Of a DNA stretch of 64,000 bases, positions 8,383-17,865 are shown piece by piece. Position 1 is the stretch's first letter, and every line of letters starts with the position of its first letter. Source of the stretch: an uncultured Bacilli bacterium. GTDB taxonomy: Bacteria; Bacillota_I; Bacilli_A; RF39; UBA660. The stretch is taken from contig CAKOXO010000003.1 of NCBI GenBank assembly GCA_934130165.1, forward strand, positions 1-64,000. Reading direction: 5' to 3'. The translations under genes and the position numbers were made by a program. The notes beneath the pieces are model-generated. The model had not been told where the DNA came from. It was given only the letters and a program-made list of their open reading frames with translations, and did not search any database.

Positions 8383-9891
8383 CTAGCTTTTAATATCTTT
8401 AAATATTTTTTTCACGTGTTTTATCTCATTAGTTTTAATAAACACTATAGTCATTATTAATATGGATAATATTAAAGAAACTACTCCTTTGATCAATAGA
8501 CCTAGAATACCATTAATACTAATAAGTATAACTATCTTTTGTACTATTAAATATGTTAGGACAACTACTAATGTATATTTTATAAATCTATACAAATAAT
8601 CAATTATATTTTCCTTAAAATAATATTTATATAATACATATGGCTCTATCCATAAAGAAGTTGTCACTGTAGAAATTATAGTACCCATAAAAATACCTAA
8701 AACTCCGTACTTTATTCCGAGTATTATTGATGCTACTAAATTAATAATAGATTCAATGATGGGTTTATATCTATCTTGCCAAAATAGTCCTAGGGCATCT
8801 TTAAAAGTAAGACATGTTTTTCTAATTCCTTTTAAGTAAAAACATACTGTTATTACTAGCACAACATCAAAATCAAATAAATATTTTTTTCCTAGCCAAA
8901 TTTCAATAAATGGATTAAATAATATTAATAGACATACAGTTATTACTCCATAAATTAAATAATTTAGAAAGAAAGTTGTATTAAATGTTTCCTTAACTTT
9001 TTTAGAATTTGTACATGCTCCTAGGTTACCAACACTAGCAGTAATAGCATTGAAAAATTGAGCAGTTATTGTATCTAGTGCTGAGGTAATTAAATAATAA
9101 TTTGAATACATTCCAACTGCTATTAATCCAACTAATTTTGATATTAATATATTATCTGTTGAATTAACTACTACTCCACCTATTTTATGAAAAAGCATTG
9201 CTCTAACATTTTTGGATATAGTATTTAACTCCTTCTTATCAAGTTTTTTTATGTTTTTATCCTTCAAATAAGGATACATTTTATAAGCTTTTATTGAAAT
9301 ACAAATATTTTCTAACCAAGTAAATACTACTTGAGTTATTAAATATAAAATATAGTTATGAGTTAAAAATAAAACTATTATTTGAAAAACATTTAGTAAA
9401 AAATAAAATACATATCTATAAATTGTTGCAATATATCTTTTTTGATCACAAATTATTAATGATCTCTTATATGAATAAAAATAAGAAATTGCTGTATTTA
9501 ATACAAACAGTATATATATAAAATCAAGATGAGATATACTTGGAACTTCACTTATTAAATATCTATAAAAAGGGATAAATAAAATTCCAATTATTAAAAC
9601 TACTCCACCTATAATATTGTAAGCTTTCCTATATAGATCCATTAGGCTTTTTACTTTTTCATTATCACCATCAGCAAGTGGTTTATATAGACTATATACT
9701 AATGCTGAACCTACACCAAGTTCTACTAGTGAAAGCATCGTTAATAAGTTAGTAAATAAACCATTTAATCCCAGGTATTCATCGCTTAAAAATTTAACGA
9801 ATATAATTCTAGCAATAAAACTTATTATTAAACCAAAGGCCTGTCCAATTAAAGCTACAACTAAATTTTTGGCGCTACTTTTGCTTCGCAT
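8383..9891 (-). CDS. Polysaccharide flippase, Wzx-like (MOP superfamily)
   Basis: This 502-residue protein has about 12-14 membrane helices. The N-terminus (LVVALIGQAFGLIISFIARI, then VELGVGSALVYSLYKPLADG) is characteristic of oligosaccharide flippases of the MOP/RfbX type that move undecaprenyl-linked repeat units across the membrane. Its start overlaps the end of the polymerase gene by 31 bases. With Wzy and the initiating transferase it makes a Wzx/Wzy-dependent pathway. Confidence 0.9.
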   Translation of the reverse strand: MRSKSSAKNLVVALIGQAFGLIISFIARIIFVKFLSDEYLGLNGLFTNLLTMLSLVELGVGSALVYSLYKPLADGDNEKVKSLMDLYRKAYNIIGGVVLIIGILFIPFYRYLISEVPSISHLDFIYILFVLNTAISYFYSYKRSLIICDQKRYIATIYRYVFYFLLNVFQIIVLFLTHNYILYLITQVVFTWLENICISIKAYKMYPYLKDKNIKKLDKKELNTISKNVRAMLFHKIGGVVVNSTDNILISKLVGLIAVGMYSNYYLITSALDTITAQFFNAITASVGNLGACTNSKKVKETFNTTFFLNYLIYGVITVCLLILFNPFIEIWLGKKYLFDFDVVLVITVCFYLKGIRKTCLTFKDALGLFWQDRYKPIIESIINLVASIILGIKYGVLGIFMGTIISTVTTSLWIEPYVLYKYYFKENIIDYLYRFIKYTLVVVLTYLIVQKIVILISINGILGLLIKGVVSLILSILIMTIVFIKTNEIKHVKKIFKDIKS

Positions 9892-10982
9892 AATGCCACT
9901 TCCTTATTTAATATCTTCCCAAAATATAATAAAAATACATTAGCAGTTATTTTATATAAAAATGATTCAGAAAAACCATATAACATTAATAATATTATAA
10001 TTATTAATAGCATAAATTCTTTATCATTATATAATTTGTTTATAGTTTTAAAGAATAGGAAATATATCCATATCCACATAATAATACCATATCTTAAAAG
10101 TATATTAATATATGAACTATCTAGTAAATACATATTGTTTGTAATAATATTATTTCCAAATAATGAAATATGATATTGAGTTAAAAAATACTTATTAAAT
10201 GTAAATCTATAGGATAAAACTCTATTTATTTTAACAGCTAATAAATTACCATTACTAGTTAAAATTGTCAAAAGAAGAGTTAATAAAGTCATTATTAAAA
10301 ATAAATTACTTGTACAAATTTTTACTAACTTATTCTCTATAATTTTGCTTTTTGTTTTTTTATTTATATATATAAAACTTATTGCTAAAATCACTATCAA
10401 TACACTTGTTCTACTATCAACAAACATAAATAAAAATGTAATAATAATTAATATGACAAAACTATAATACATATTGAATTTTCCTTTGCTTAAATAAATA
10501 CAATCTAAACAAATCATCATTAAATACATTCCTATTTTATTTGGATGCTTAAACCCAAAAGCTTTTCTTAATACCCCATTTCGATATACTGGAATATTTA
10601 CAGTCATATTAAATGAATACAAAAGCATAACTAATAAAACTAATAAAAGTTTAATATAGAAATCAACTTTAACACATTCACTAAAATTAATATCTTTAAA
10701 ACAAATTAAAAATAAAACTAATTTTAATATATTGCTATCCTTTGAAACATATGTAACTACAACTGATAAAAAGATAAAGATAATTGAATATATGAACGAC
10801 TTTAAACTATAATTTTTACTTTGAATTAAAAATACAACAAATAATATTAAAATAGCTAAATAGTCAAAATACTTCAAATAACTAGCTATATACTTTACTT
10901 GTGTAAGCATTTCAGATGAAACTACTAGAAAGTATGAAAAATAAAATAATATATTTGTTAGTTTTTGTTTTTTTATCGTCAT
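9861..10982 (-). CDS. O-antigen/capsule polymerase, Wzy-like
   Basis: A very hydrophobic 373-residue protein with about 10-12 membrane helices and one larger outer loop (about 255-300), the usual build of Wzy polymerases. These have little sequence conservation, so the call rests on topology and on lying between a glycosyltransferase and the flippase. It would join lipid-linked repeat units outside the membrane. The ribosome site GGTGGTGAT precedes the ATG at 10982. Confidence 0.75.
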   Translation of the reverse strand: MTIKKQKLTNILFYFSYFLVVSSEMLTQVKYIASYLKYFDYLAILILFVVFLIQSKNYSLKSFIYSIIFIFLSVVVTYVSKDSNILKLVLFLICFKDINFSECVKVDFYIKLLLVLLVMLLYSFNMTVNIPVYRNGVLRKAFGFKHPNKIGMYLMMICLDCIYLSKGKFNMYYSFVILIIITFLFMFVDSRTSVLIVILAISFIYINKKTKSKIIENKLVKICTSNLFLIMTLLTLLLTILTSNGNLLAVKINRVLSYRFTFNKYFLTQYHISLFGNNIITNNMYLLDSSYINILLRYGIIMWIWIYFLFFKTINKLYNDKEFMLLIIIILLMLYGFSESFLYKITANVFLLYFGKILNKEVALCEAKVAPKI

Positions 10983-10999
10983 AAATAATCACCACCACT

Positions 11000-12085
11000 C
11001 TATTTATTATTATAAACTTTTAAAAGGTCATCAGCACATTTTTTTATATCATAACCATTATTTATTGCATTTTTATAAAAGTTTTTTCTACAATCATTAA
11101 TATTGATACTATCACTCCAAAATTTTGCACCTTTATTTAATGGTACAAATTTGATTAATTCACTAATTTTTGCTATTTGAGGAACTCCAGTAGAAACTAG
11201 TGTTGGTAATCCTGAAGTTTGTGATTCCACACTAACAATTCCTAATCCTTCATGGAATGATGGTAGTATTAAACAATCCATAGCATTATAGTAATTATAT
11301 ACATCTTTCTTATTTTCTAAAAACAATACTTTATTTTGCAAACCGTACTCATTTACTTTGATATCTAATTGTTCTCTTAATACTCCGGTTCCTATAATTA
11401 ATAAAGTACTATTTTTATTTTTTTTATTATATTCATTAAACGTTTCAAGTAAAAATAAAGGATTCTTTTCTGAACTTAATCTTCCAACATAGCCAATAAC
11501 TGTTTGATTTTCTAATTTGTATTTTTTTCTAATCTCATTTCTTAATTTTTCACTATATTTAAACTTATCAATATTTATACCATTTTTAATAATTCTATAT
11601 TTTCTCTCTTTAATTATTTTTCTTGAAAACATATGAATTGCAGCTTCTTTAGAACAAGCAATATAATCAGTAGCTACATAATCAAATAGTTTTTTAAATA
11701 TATTTTGGCAAATATATTTTATTTTTTTATTAGAAAGATTTTTACTGGAATGTGAATGAATAATTATTTTTTTAATACCTGCTATTTTAGCCGAAATACA
11801 TTCTATAACCCTTGAAACATAGTCACCATTAATATGAATAACATCATAATTTCCCTGTTTCATTATTTTATATTCACTATAAATTCTTTTTAATATATTT
11901 TTAGATTTTCCTACAGTATATATATTTACATCTAAATCTTTCACATAAATATCATTTTCAATAGAAAGTGTTAATATATCAACATCAACTTCATTATTAA
12001 AATTAACAATAAAATCCGATAAAATCTTACTTATTCCTCCAGCTGTTATTTTAGGATTAAATATTAAAACTTTCACCTTTTTCAC
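11000..12085 (-). CDS. Glycosyltransferase, GT4 family
   Basis: A two-domain GT-B enzyme of 361 residues. The N-terminal domain shows GGISKILSDFI and IHINGDYVS; the C-terminal one shows IGYVGRLSSEKNPLFLLETF and LPSFHEGLGIVSVESQTSGL, the E-x7-E nucleotide-sugar motif region of GT4. It adds one sugar to the lipid-linked repeat unit on the cytoplasmic side. The start is a GTG at 12083-12085 behind GGTGGTAAT; I found no better ATG. It is mid-operon, 17 bases after licD. Confidence 0.88.
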   Translation of the reverse strand: MKKVKVLIFNPKITAGGISKILSDFIVNFNNEVDVDILTLSIENDIYVKDLDVNIYTVGKSKNILKRIYSEYKIMKQGNYDVIHINGDYVSRVIECISAKIAGIKKIIIHSHSSKNLSNKKIKYICQNIFKKLFDYVATDYIACSKEAAIHMFSRKIIKERKYRIIKNGINIDKFKYSEKLRNEIRKKYKLENQTVIGYVGRLSSEKNPLFLLETFNEYNKKNKNSTLLIIGTGVLREQLDIKVNEYGLQNKVLFLENKKDVYNYYNAMDCLILPSFHEGLGIVSVESQTSGLPTLVSTGVPQIAKISELIKFVPLNKGAKFWSDSININDCRKNFYKNAINNGYDIKKCADDLLKVYNNK

Positions 12086-12102
12086 ATTACCACCACACTT
12101 TA

Positions 12103-12921
12103 CTATTCTATTTCTGTATAATGATGATTTTTATCATCTGGTTCCGTCATATAATCACCATATAACCTAGTTAATACATAATCATAATTTTTTGGACCAA
12201 TTAATTTTTTTCCTTCAAAATCATACAAATCTGTATCTTCATATATTTTTTTTGGAAACATCTCTCTAAATTTATATGCTCCCATAAAATTAACAACATA
12301 TTTAGAATTATCAAAATCATATTTTTTTAAATTAATATCAATTTTTTCTAAACACTTGTGATTATTTAATAATTTCTCAAAATTAATGATTTTTCCTAAA
12401 AACATTAATATTTTTTCATGAAATGGTCTTCCCTTTATTCTTTGATTTGTTATAGTTGAAAATTGAGAATATTTTAATAAAAGTCTACAATATAAAAGCT
12501 TTAGCATGTGTATCTTTCTTAAAATTAAGTTGTTTGGCATACCATCTAGTGGGAATATATCAATCCAAGCATTTTGTATTCTTTCTATTTTTGCAGTTTT
12601 ATTTATAAGTTTAATTTTTGTATTCTCAACCTTTGCTACATAATTTGATATATAATTTTTTTCATTCTTATGTTCTTTAAAATTATCGATTTTTAGGTTT
12701 TTATTTAATAATTTAGGTGCTATTGATAAAAATTTTTCATAATCAGATCTTTTCATTCCAATATCTATATCATCATCCCAAGGAATAAATCCTTTATGTC
12801 TGACAGCCCCTAGCAATGAACCTCCCATTAAATAATAAGTGATATCATTTTCGTTACATATTTTTACTATTTCATCTAGCATTTTTAATTCTTCCAGCTG
12901 TAATTTTCTTAATTTATCCAT
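12103..12921 (-). CDS. licD: LicD family phosphotransferase
   Basis: The N-terminal half shows the LicD signature MGGSLLGAVRHKGFIPWDDD followed by IDIGM, a nucleotidyltransferase-like fold that moves phosphorylcholine or a similar phospho-group from a CDP donor to a surface glycan. No licA/licC genes are in view, so the transferred group is unknown. The frame begins at a GTG (12933), but the ATG at 12919-12921, nine bases after AGGTG, is the better start and lies two bases beyond the previous stop. It implies the polymer is decorated with a phospho-substituent. Confidence 0.88.
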   Translation of the reverse strand: MDKLRKLQLEELKMLDEIVKICNENDITYYLMGGSLLGAVRHKGFIPWDDDIDIGMKRSDYEKFLSIAPKLLNKNLKIDNFKEHKNEKNYISNYVAKVENTKIKLINKTAKIERIQNAWIDIFPLDGMPNNLILRKIHMLKLLYCRLLLKYSQFSTITNQRIKGRPFHEKILMFLGKIINFEKLLNNHKCLEKIDINLKKYDFDNSKYVVNFMGAYKFREMFPKKIYEDTDLYDFEGKKLIGPKNYDYVLTRLYGDYMTEPDDKNHHYTEIE

Positions 12922-12922
12922 A

Positions 12923-13765
12923 CTAATTTTCACCTACTCTCATTCCAATAAACCTTGCTGCCATATCAAACGGATATCTAATTAATAAATCAATTCTTTT
13001 ATCTTTCAATATTCTTTTTAAGACATATTTAGCCATTCCACCACCACTAGAGGTTGTACCAAAATTATTAATAAATGTATTTTCTTTGAAAAATCTACCA
13101 GTTAATTTATATCGATCATATAATTCTTTAAGTGTAAAATTATGAGAATGATATACTACTGAATTAGCACAATATTTTATTTTCTTATCATTCATTATTA
13201 ACTTGTAAGCATAATACATATCTTCATTAGTTGGTAAATTTTTATTATCATAGCCATTTAATTTTTTAAATGTTTCTACATCAATTGCACTAGAAGCGTC
13301 TGAAAAGAAGAATGTATTTAATCCCATTTTATCTATATCCTTCTTTGACTTTACGAAAGATTTTGCTGGATAATTTTTCTCTCTAGTATACTTTTCAATA
13401 TTATCGTATTTTGTAATTTGTCTGCTATATGCTGCACTTACTTTTTTACTTATTATATCTTTGGTTAAATTATATAACCATTCTTTACTTTCAATAACAA
13501 CATCCTGTGTTATAAATGCTATAATATCAGCCTTTGATTCATATACTGCATTTTCACGGGTTAAACTATGAGAAAATTCACTTTTACTAATTTTTTTATA
13601 TGGTACTTTTAATTCATTTAAAACTTCTTCACTACCATCATTAGTATCTGTTAAAATAAATTTTAATTCATTTATTACTACATTTTCTTGCATCATAACT
13701 TGATTATATATTTTTTCTATATAATCTCTACCATTATATAATGGACATATAACATCTATTTTCAT
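12923..13765 (-). CDS. Glycosyltransferase, GT2 family (rhamnosyltransferase-like)
   Basis: This 280-residue protein has a GT-A fold. It begins IDVICPLYNGRDYIEKIYNQV, then LTDTNDGSEEVL, SLTRENAVYESKADIIAFITQDV (the DxD equivalent), and an acceptor domain with FFSDASSAIDVETFKKL and NEDMYYAYKL. This layout matches rhamnosyltransferase-like GT2 enzymes of surface-polysaccharide clusters. It follows the initiating sugar transferase after a 110-bp gap with a strong hairpin at 13783-13829. AGGAGG precedes its ATG. Confidence 0.88.
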   Translation of the reverse strand: MKIDVICPLYNGRDYIEKIYNQVMMQENVVINELKFILTDTNDGSEEVLNELKVPYKKISKSEFSHSLTRENAVYESKADIIAFITQDVVIESKEWLYNLTKDIISKKVSAAYSRQITKYDNIEKYTREKNYPAKSFVKSKKDIDKMGLNTFFFSDASSAIDVETFKKLNGYDNKNLPTNEDMYYAYKLIMNDKKIKYCANSVVYHSHNFTLKELYDRYKLTGRFFKENTFINNFGTTSSGGGMAKYVLKRILKDKRIDLLIRYPFDMAARFIGMRVGEN

Positions 13766-13782
13766 AGTCTACCTCCTAATTT

Positions 13783-13829
13783 AATAAAAGACCATACATT
13801 CTGCTGGGCATAATATATAGTCTTTTATT
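13783..13829 (-). other. Hairpin between first and second polysaccharide genes
   Basis: On the minus strand AATAAAAGAC pairs perfectly with GTCTTTTATT across a 27-base middle that can pair further (TATA/TATG). No T run follows; the next gene's AGGAGG site is seven bases on. It could protect or cut the mRNA, lower expression of later genes, or act as an attenuator. Confidence 0.5.
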
Positions 13830-13876
13830 TTATTGATTAATTTTTACCCCATTAATTTTTATTCTTTTATCCTTTT

Positions 13877-14566
13877 TTATTTTGCTCCTCTTCCTGAGAA
13901 AACTTCCGTTATTGTTTTAAATATACATTTTATATCTAATAGTAATGATTGATGTCTCACATAATAATATTCTAAATTTAATCTATCAACATATGTAGTA
14001 GCACTTCTACCATTACATGCCCACCAACCTGTTATACCTGGTTTAACACTTTCATAAATATCATGGTTTCCATCAAATGAATCTAGTTCACCTTCTACAA
14101 GTGGTCTAGGTCCTATCATAGACATATCCCCTTTTAGTACATTTATAAACTGTGGAAACTCATCTAGTGAAGTTTTTCTAATAATCTTACCGATTTTAGT
14201 AATCCTTGGATCATTAGATAATTTTTGATATTTCTTCCATTCTTCTCTTGCTACCTTATCCATCTCTAATGTTTTTTCTAACATTTTATCAGCATTAGGA
14301 ACCATAGATCTGAATTTATAAATTCTAAATACTTTCCCATCTTTTCCAATTCTTTCTTGAGAGTAGAAAATTGAATGTGTATCTCCTGATAATAATGTAG
14401 CAATTTTTATAACAACTGTTATAGGTAATAAAAACAGACAAGCTATTAAAGCAACCATAATATCAAAGATTCTCTTTACTCCATAATATAAATATTTTTC
14501 CTGACTTTGTTCTTTTACAACTGGTCTTTCCATTGCAATTATAACATTTCCAGCTTGATTCATCAT
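13877..14566 (-). CDS. Initiating sugar-phosphate transferase (WcaJ/TagU-type bacterial sugar transferase)
   Basis: This 229-residue protein has one N-terminal membrane segment (VKRIFDIMVALIACLFLLP) and the bacterial sugar transferase domain: FRIYKFRSMVPNADKML, DPRITKIGKIIRKTSLDEFP and INVLKGDMSMIGPRP, ending GRGAK. It transfers a sugar-1-phosphate onto undecaprenyl phosphate, the first step of the repeat unit. It is the short monotopic form without the CoA-binding-like domain. The frame opens at a TTG; the ATG at 14564-14566, eight bases after AAGGGGG, is the likely start. It is first gene behind the promoter at 14600-14628. Confidence 0.92.
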   Translation of the reverse strand: MMNQAGNVIIAMERPVVKEQSQEKYLYYGVKRIFDIMVALIACLFLLPITVVIKIATLLSGDTHSIFYSQERIGKDGKVFRIYKFRSMVPNADKMLEKTLEMDKVAREEWKKYQKLSNDPRITKIGKIIRKTSLDEFPQFINVLKGDMSMIGPRPLVEGELDSFDGNHDIYESVKPGITGWWACNGRSATTYVDRLNLEYYYVRHQSLLLDIKCIFKTITEVFSGRGAK

Positions 14567-14599
14567 AACCAAATCCCCCTTTTAGTTAAGTTGCTCCAT

Positions 14600-14628
14600 A
14601 TTATAACATAAAATGTGAAATTTGTAAA
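14600..14628 (-). promoter_or_regulatory. Promoter of the surface-polysaccharide operon
   Basis: TTTACA (14623-14628), a 17-base spacer ending in TGT (extended -10) and TATAAT (14600-14605). It is near-consensus SigA and right after the terminator of the upstream small gene, so the operon of nine genes down to 5066 has its own start. Confidence 0.8.
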
Positions 14629-14629
14629 G

Positions 14630-14659
14630 AAAAACAGGAAAATTATCTCTCCTGTTTTT
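14630..14659 (-). terminator. Rho-independent terminator
   Basis: AAAACAGGA / TCCTGTTTT stem on the minus strand, with the TAA of the small membrane peptide gene in the loop and a T run after it. Confidence 0.75.
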
Positions 14660-14741
14660 CGCAATCAGATGCAAGCTTTAAAGATGCAAATATAAATAAA
14701 GTTGTTATTATAAAAAATATAGTTAGAATTAATTTTAACAT
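14643..14741 (-). CDS. 32-residue single-helix membrane peptide
   Basis: The frame reads MLKLILTIFFIITTLF then IFASLKLASDCEKQER and stop. It is one membrane helix followed by a short polar tail with one Cys, resembling small conserved membrane peptides of Firmicutes whose helix ends in (A/S)LKLAS-C(D/E). A GGAG ribosome site lies eight bases before the ATG at 14739-14741 and a terminator follows directly, so it looks like a real gene. Its role is unknown; the position between the cell-division and polysaccharide operons may be chance. Confidence 0.65.
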   Translation of the reverse strand: MLKLILTIFFIITTLFIFASLKLASDCEKQER

Positions 14742-14828
14742 AATGTGTTCTCCAATCTTTATAAAACGATTATATCATTTATATAATCAAAGATAAAGTT
14801 TTTAGTACAAAAAATTATCTTTTTCTAT

Positions 14829-15701
14829 TTAATTACATCTACCTTCTTTATAAGAACTATTTCCCATAAAGCAATATTCATAGTTTTTATCATCATACTC
14901 AAAATTTATATATGCATAAACTAGTCCATTTTCAATATAATACCAGCTTCCTTTAGTAGCATATAATTCATTATCATAATCTCCTGTTGCATTAATTGTT
15001 GTAATATCTATACCATTTTTATCATCAACTGCTTGAGTTTGGATATTTTTTCCATAAATTAATAATTTATTGTAGAGATTTAGGGCATAATCATTTATAT
15101 TCTGAATATTTAGATTTTGATTATTTTTTGCTACTTTTTGATATTTACTAATTACATCAAGTGAATAGTAATATAGTGTTTTCAAGTCTTTTTTATCATC
15201 ATTTTTATAGACTAAATCAAGTTCTGTTATTTTAGTCTTTAATGTTTTGTTATTAATTATTACTTTCTTATTAACTCCATACTCGGTTAATTTATCATTA
15301 ATTAAATTAATCATGTTATCAAAACTAGAAAAATCCCCATAACTAGTTATAGTAATAAAATTAGTATTAGTAAATAAACTTTTATTATTCAAGTTTTCCA
15401 TTATAGATTGAATTGCTTCATTCAAGTCATTTTTTTCAATCCCCTTATTGTAAAGAGAATCAACACTTTGATCATTCAAATATAATATATTACTTACAAC
15501 TAAGTCATTGTTAAGTAATAGTATAAAATTAGCATCACAGTCTATTTCTACTGCTGTATTATAATTTTCTAAATCTAAGCTATTATTACCACCTAATTTA
15601 GTCGCGTACTTATTAAATGTCTTATAAACACCAAAAATTGATATTCCAATTATTACTAATATTATAAACAAAATAACTATTATTTTATTTTTTTTCTTCA
15701 T
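14829..15701 (-). CDS. RsgI-like membrane-anchored protein
   Basis: After a Lys-rich start and one membrane helix (about 6-26), residues 45-150 (AVEIDCDANFILLLNNDLVV, a helix, GIEKNDLNEAIQSIMENLNN, then FITITSYGD) follow the pattern of the outer domain of RsgI-type anti-sigma factors, where a self-cleaving or sensing domain follows the helix. The cytoplasmic anti-sigma domain is absent, so it is not a classic RsgI. The rest is unrecognised and ends in two cysteines. I chose the ATG at 15699-15701, four bases after the PBP stop, with GAGGGG as ribosome site. It is the last gene of the mraZ operon. Confidence 0.6.
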   Translation of the reverse strand: MKKKNKIIVILFIILVIIGISIFGVYKTFNKYATKLGGNNSLDLENYNTAVEIDCDANFILLLNNDLVVSNILYLNDQSVDSLYNKGIEKNDLNEAIQSIMENLNNKSLFTNTNFITITSYGDFSSFDNMINLINDKLTEYGVNKKVIINNKTLKTKITELDLVYKNDDKKDLKTLYYYSLDVISKYQKVAKNNQNLNIQNINDYALNLYNKLLIYGKNIQTQAVDDKNGIDITTINATGDYDNELYATKGSWYYIENGLVYAYINFEYDDKNYEYCFMGNSSYKEGRCN

Positions 15702-15705
15702 TTTA

Positions 15706-17850
15706 TCACCCCTCAAACTTTTTATTTAAAGTTAAGGTTATTTCCATGCCATCAGTTATAGGAGTATTTTCTAAAACACTTTGACTAATTACATAGCCAC
15801 TACCTTCTAATTTTACCTTTAGTCCTAACAACTTTAATAAATCATTTGCTTCTTTACTAGATAGACCAACTACATTTGGAACAGTATAACTAGAATCATT
15901 AGTAATTAAATATATTGTATCTTTATTAGTTACTTTTTCATTTTTTGCAGGATATTGTTTTATAACTTTAGTTCCATTACCTATTATTTTATAATTCATA
16001 CCATTATTAGTTAATGTCGTTTTTACTGTATCAGTAGTCTTATTAATAAATGATGGAAGTTTATATAAAGAGACATTGTCAGAAGCACTTTGTACCTCAG
16101 TTCCTAAGTATTTTCCAATATTATTTACTACATCTTTAACTGCATCACTAATTGGTTTTTGCAATCCCATAGGTGGTCTTTTTATTGAAGCATAAATAAT
16201 TATTTTAGGATTACTTTTTGGATATACTCCTGCGAAAGATGAAATTACTTCTTGTTTTCCAGATAAATATCCCCCACTTTTTTCATCTGCAATTTGAGCT
16301 GTTCCTGTTTTTCCTATTAACTCACCGCTATCTATTCTGTAATTACTTCCGGTATTACCTATTCCATTTACAGTATCATCCATTAACTGTAACATTTTAT
16401 TTACTGTATTAGTTGAAGCTACACGTTCTATTTCTTCTTTTTTTCCTTTGTATACAACCTCTTTAGTATCTGGATTTACAATTTTTTCTACAAGATATGG
16501 TTTTACTAACATACCATCATTCGTTAGAGGTGTTAGTGCTTGGATATTTTGAAGCGGCGTTGTTGTAATTCCCTGTCCAAATCCAGCATTATATATTTCT
16601 GTTTCATATTTAAAATTTAATTTACCAGAAACCTCATTTGGTAAGGATATACCTGTTTTACTACCAAATCCTAATTTTCTAAAATATTGGCGTAACATTG
16701 CAGCATTCATATGTCTATTAATAATATTAATAACTCCCACGTTACTTGATAATGCATATCCCTTATCATAGGAAATTGTTCCCCATCCATTTCTATTCCA
16801 ATCTCCTATTTCTGTACCATCATCAGTAGTATATACTCCTGATTTATATGTTTCATTACCATCATAAACACCATTTTCCATAGCTGCCATATAGGTAAAT
16901 GTTTTCATAGTAGATCCAGGTTCATAAGCTAGTGCTACCGTATTATCAATATAGTTTTCAATATTTCTAATATTAGGATCAAAAGATGGAGAAGTTGACA
17001 TTCCTAAAATTGCACCAGTTTTAGCATCAGCAATAACCATAGTAAACCAATCAAATGTATAGTTAGCTGCAGCATTATTTAATGCCTGTTCTATAAAAAA
17101 CTGAATATTACTATCAACTGTTAAATATATATCTTTACCCTCAACTGCATCTTCTCTTACCTCGTTAGAGTCAGCAATCTTATAACCTCTTAAATCCTTT
17201 TGATATGTTACATATCCATCTTTTCCTTTAAGGATTTTATCATAATAAAGCTCTATTCCCATCTCTCCAGAAATAGTATCACTTTCTTCATTTTCTTGTT
17301 TTGCATATCCTAGAGTATACGATAAAAACTGCCCTTTAGGATAATATCTTTTATAACTTTCAATAAAATCAATTCCAGGAAGATTTAATTCTTCTATTTT
17401 TTGTTTTGTTAATTCTGATAAACCTTTCCCTTTACTACCAAATTCTGTTTGATATACTCCCTCTTTATTTAAATATTTTAAAATATCTTCTTCACTCATT
17501 TCTAGAAGTGGAGCTAATTCTTTTGCTGTTTTTTCTTTATCTACTACATGCTGAGGATTTTTTTTATCTTCGGTTCGTTTTTCTGATAAATATGCAATTA
17601 TTTTATATGATGATACATTAATTGCTAAAGCTTCATTATCTTTTGAGTATATTGTTCCTCTTTTTGCTTTTATTACATCTGTTTTAGTAGTTCTTTTACT
17701 AGCTAATTTTTGCAAGTTTATTCCATCTATAGTAGTTGATGTTGATAATTGTAAAACTCTCAAAATCATTAAGACAAATAAAAAAAGAGAAAGAAGAATT
17801 ATTATTTTACTGTACTTTATATTATTACGAGTTTTCTTCTTTCTCTTCAT
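15706..17850 (-). CDS. Class B penicillin-binding protein with PASTA domains (FtsI/PbpB/SpoVD type)
   Basis: This is a D,D-transpeptidase of about 714 residues that cross-links septal peptidoglycan. It has one N-terminal membrane helix, the dimerisation domain (KAKRGTIYSKDNEALA), the transpeptidase domain with YEPGSTMK (catalytic Ser near 312), SSN (near 368) and GKTGTAQ (near 515), and two C-terminal PASTA repeats (about 590-714). The order mraZ-rsmH-ftsL-pbp fits the division PBP (PbpB), though PASTA repeats also occur in SpoVD. The frame opens at a GTG; the ATG at 17848-17850 behind AAGGTG is the likely start. Confidence 0.92.
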   Translation of the reverse strand: MKRKKKTRNNIKYSKIIILLSLFLFVLMILRVLQLSTSTTIDGINLQKLASKRTTKTDVIKAKRGTIYSKDNEALAINVSSYKIIAYLSEKRTEDKKNPQHVVDKEKTAKELAPLLEMSEEDILKYLNKEGVYQTEFGSKGKGLSELTKQKIEELNLPGIDFIESYKRYYPKGQFLSYTLGYAKQENEESDTISGEMGIELYYDKILKGKDGYVTYQKDLRGYKIADSNEVREDAVEGKDIYLTVDSNIQFFIEQALNNAAANYTFDWFTMVIADAKTGAILGMSTSPSFDPNIRNIENYIDNTVALAYEPGSTMKTFTYMAAMENGVYDGNETYKSGVYTTDDGTEIGDWNRNGWGTISYDKGYALSSNVGVINIINRHMNAAMLRQYFRKLGFGSKTGISLPNEVSGKLNFKYETEIYNAGFGQGITTTPLQNIQALTPLTNDGMLVKPYLVEKIVNPDTKEVVYKGKKEEIERVASTNTVNKMLQLMDDTVNGIGNTGSNYRIDSGELIGKTGTAQIADEKSGGYLSGKQEVISSFAGVYPKSNPKIIIYASIKRPPMGLQKPISDAVKDVVNNIGKYLGTEVQSASDNVSLYKLPSFINKTTDTVKTTLTNNGMNYKIIGNGTKVIKQYPAKNEKVTNKDTIYLITNDSSYTVPNVVGLSSKEANDLLKLLGLKVKLEGSGYVISQSVLENTPITDGMEITLTLNKKFEG

Positions 17851-17865
17851 TTCTATCACACCTTA

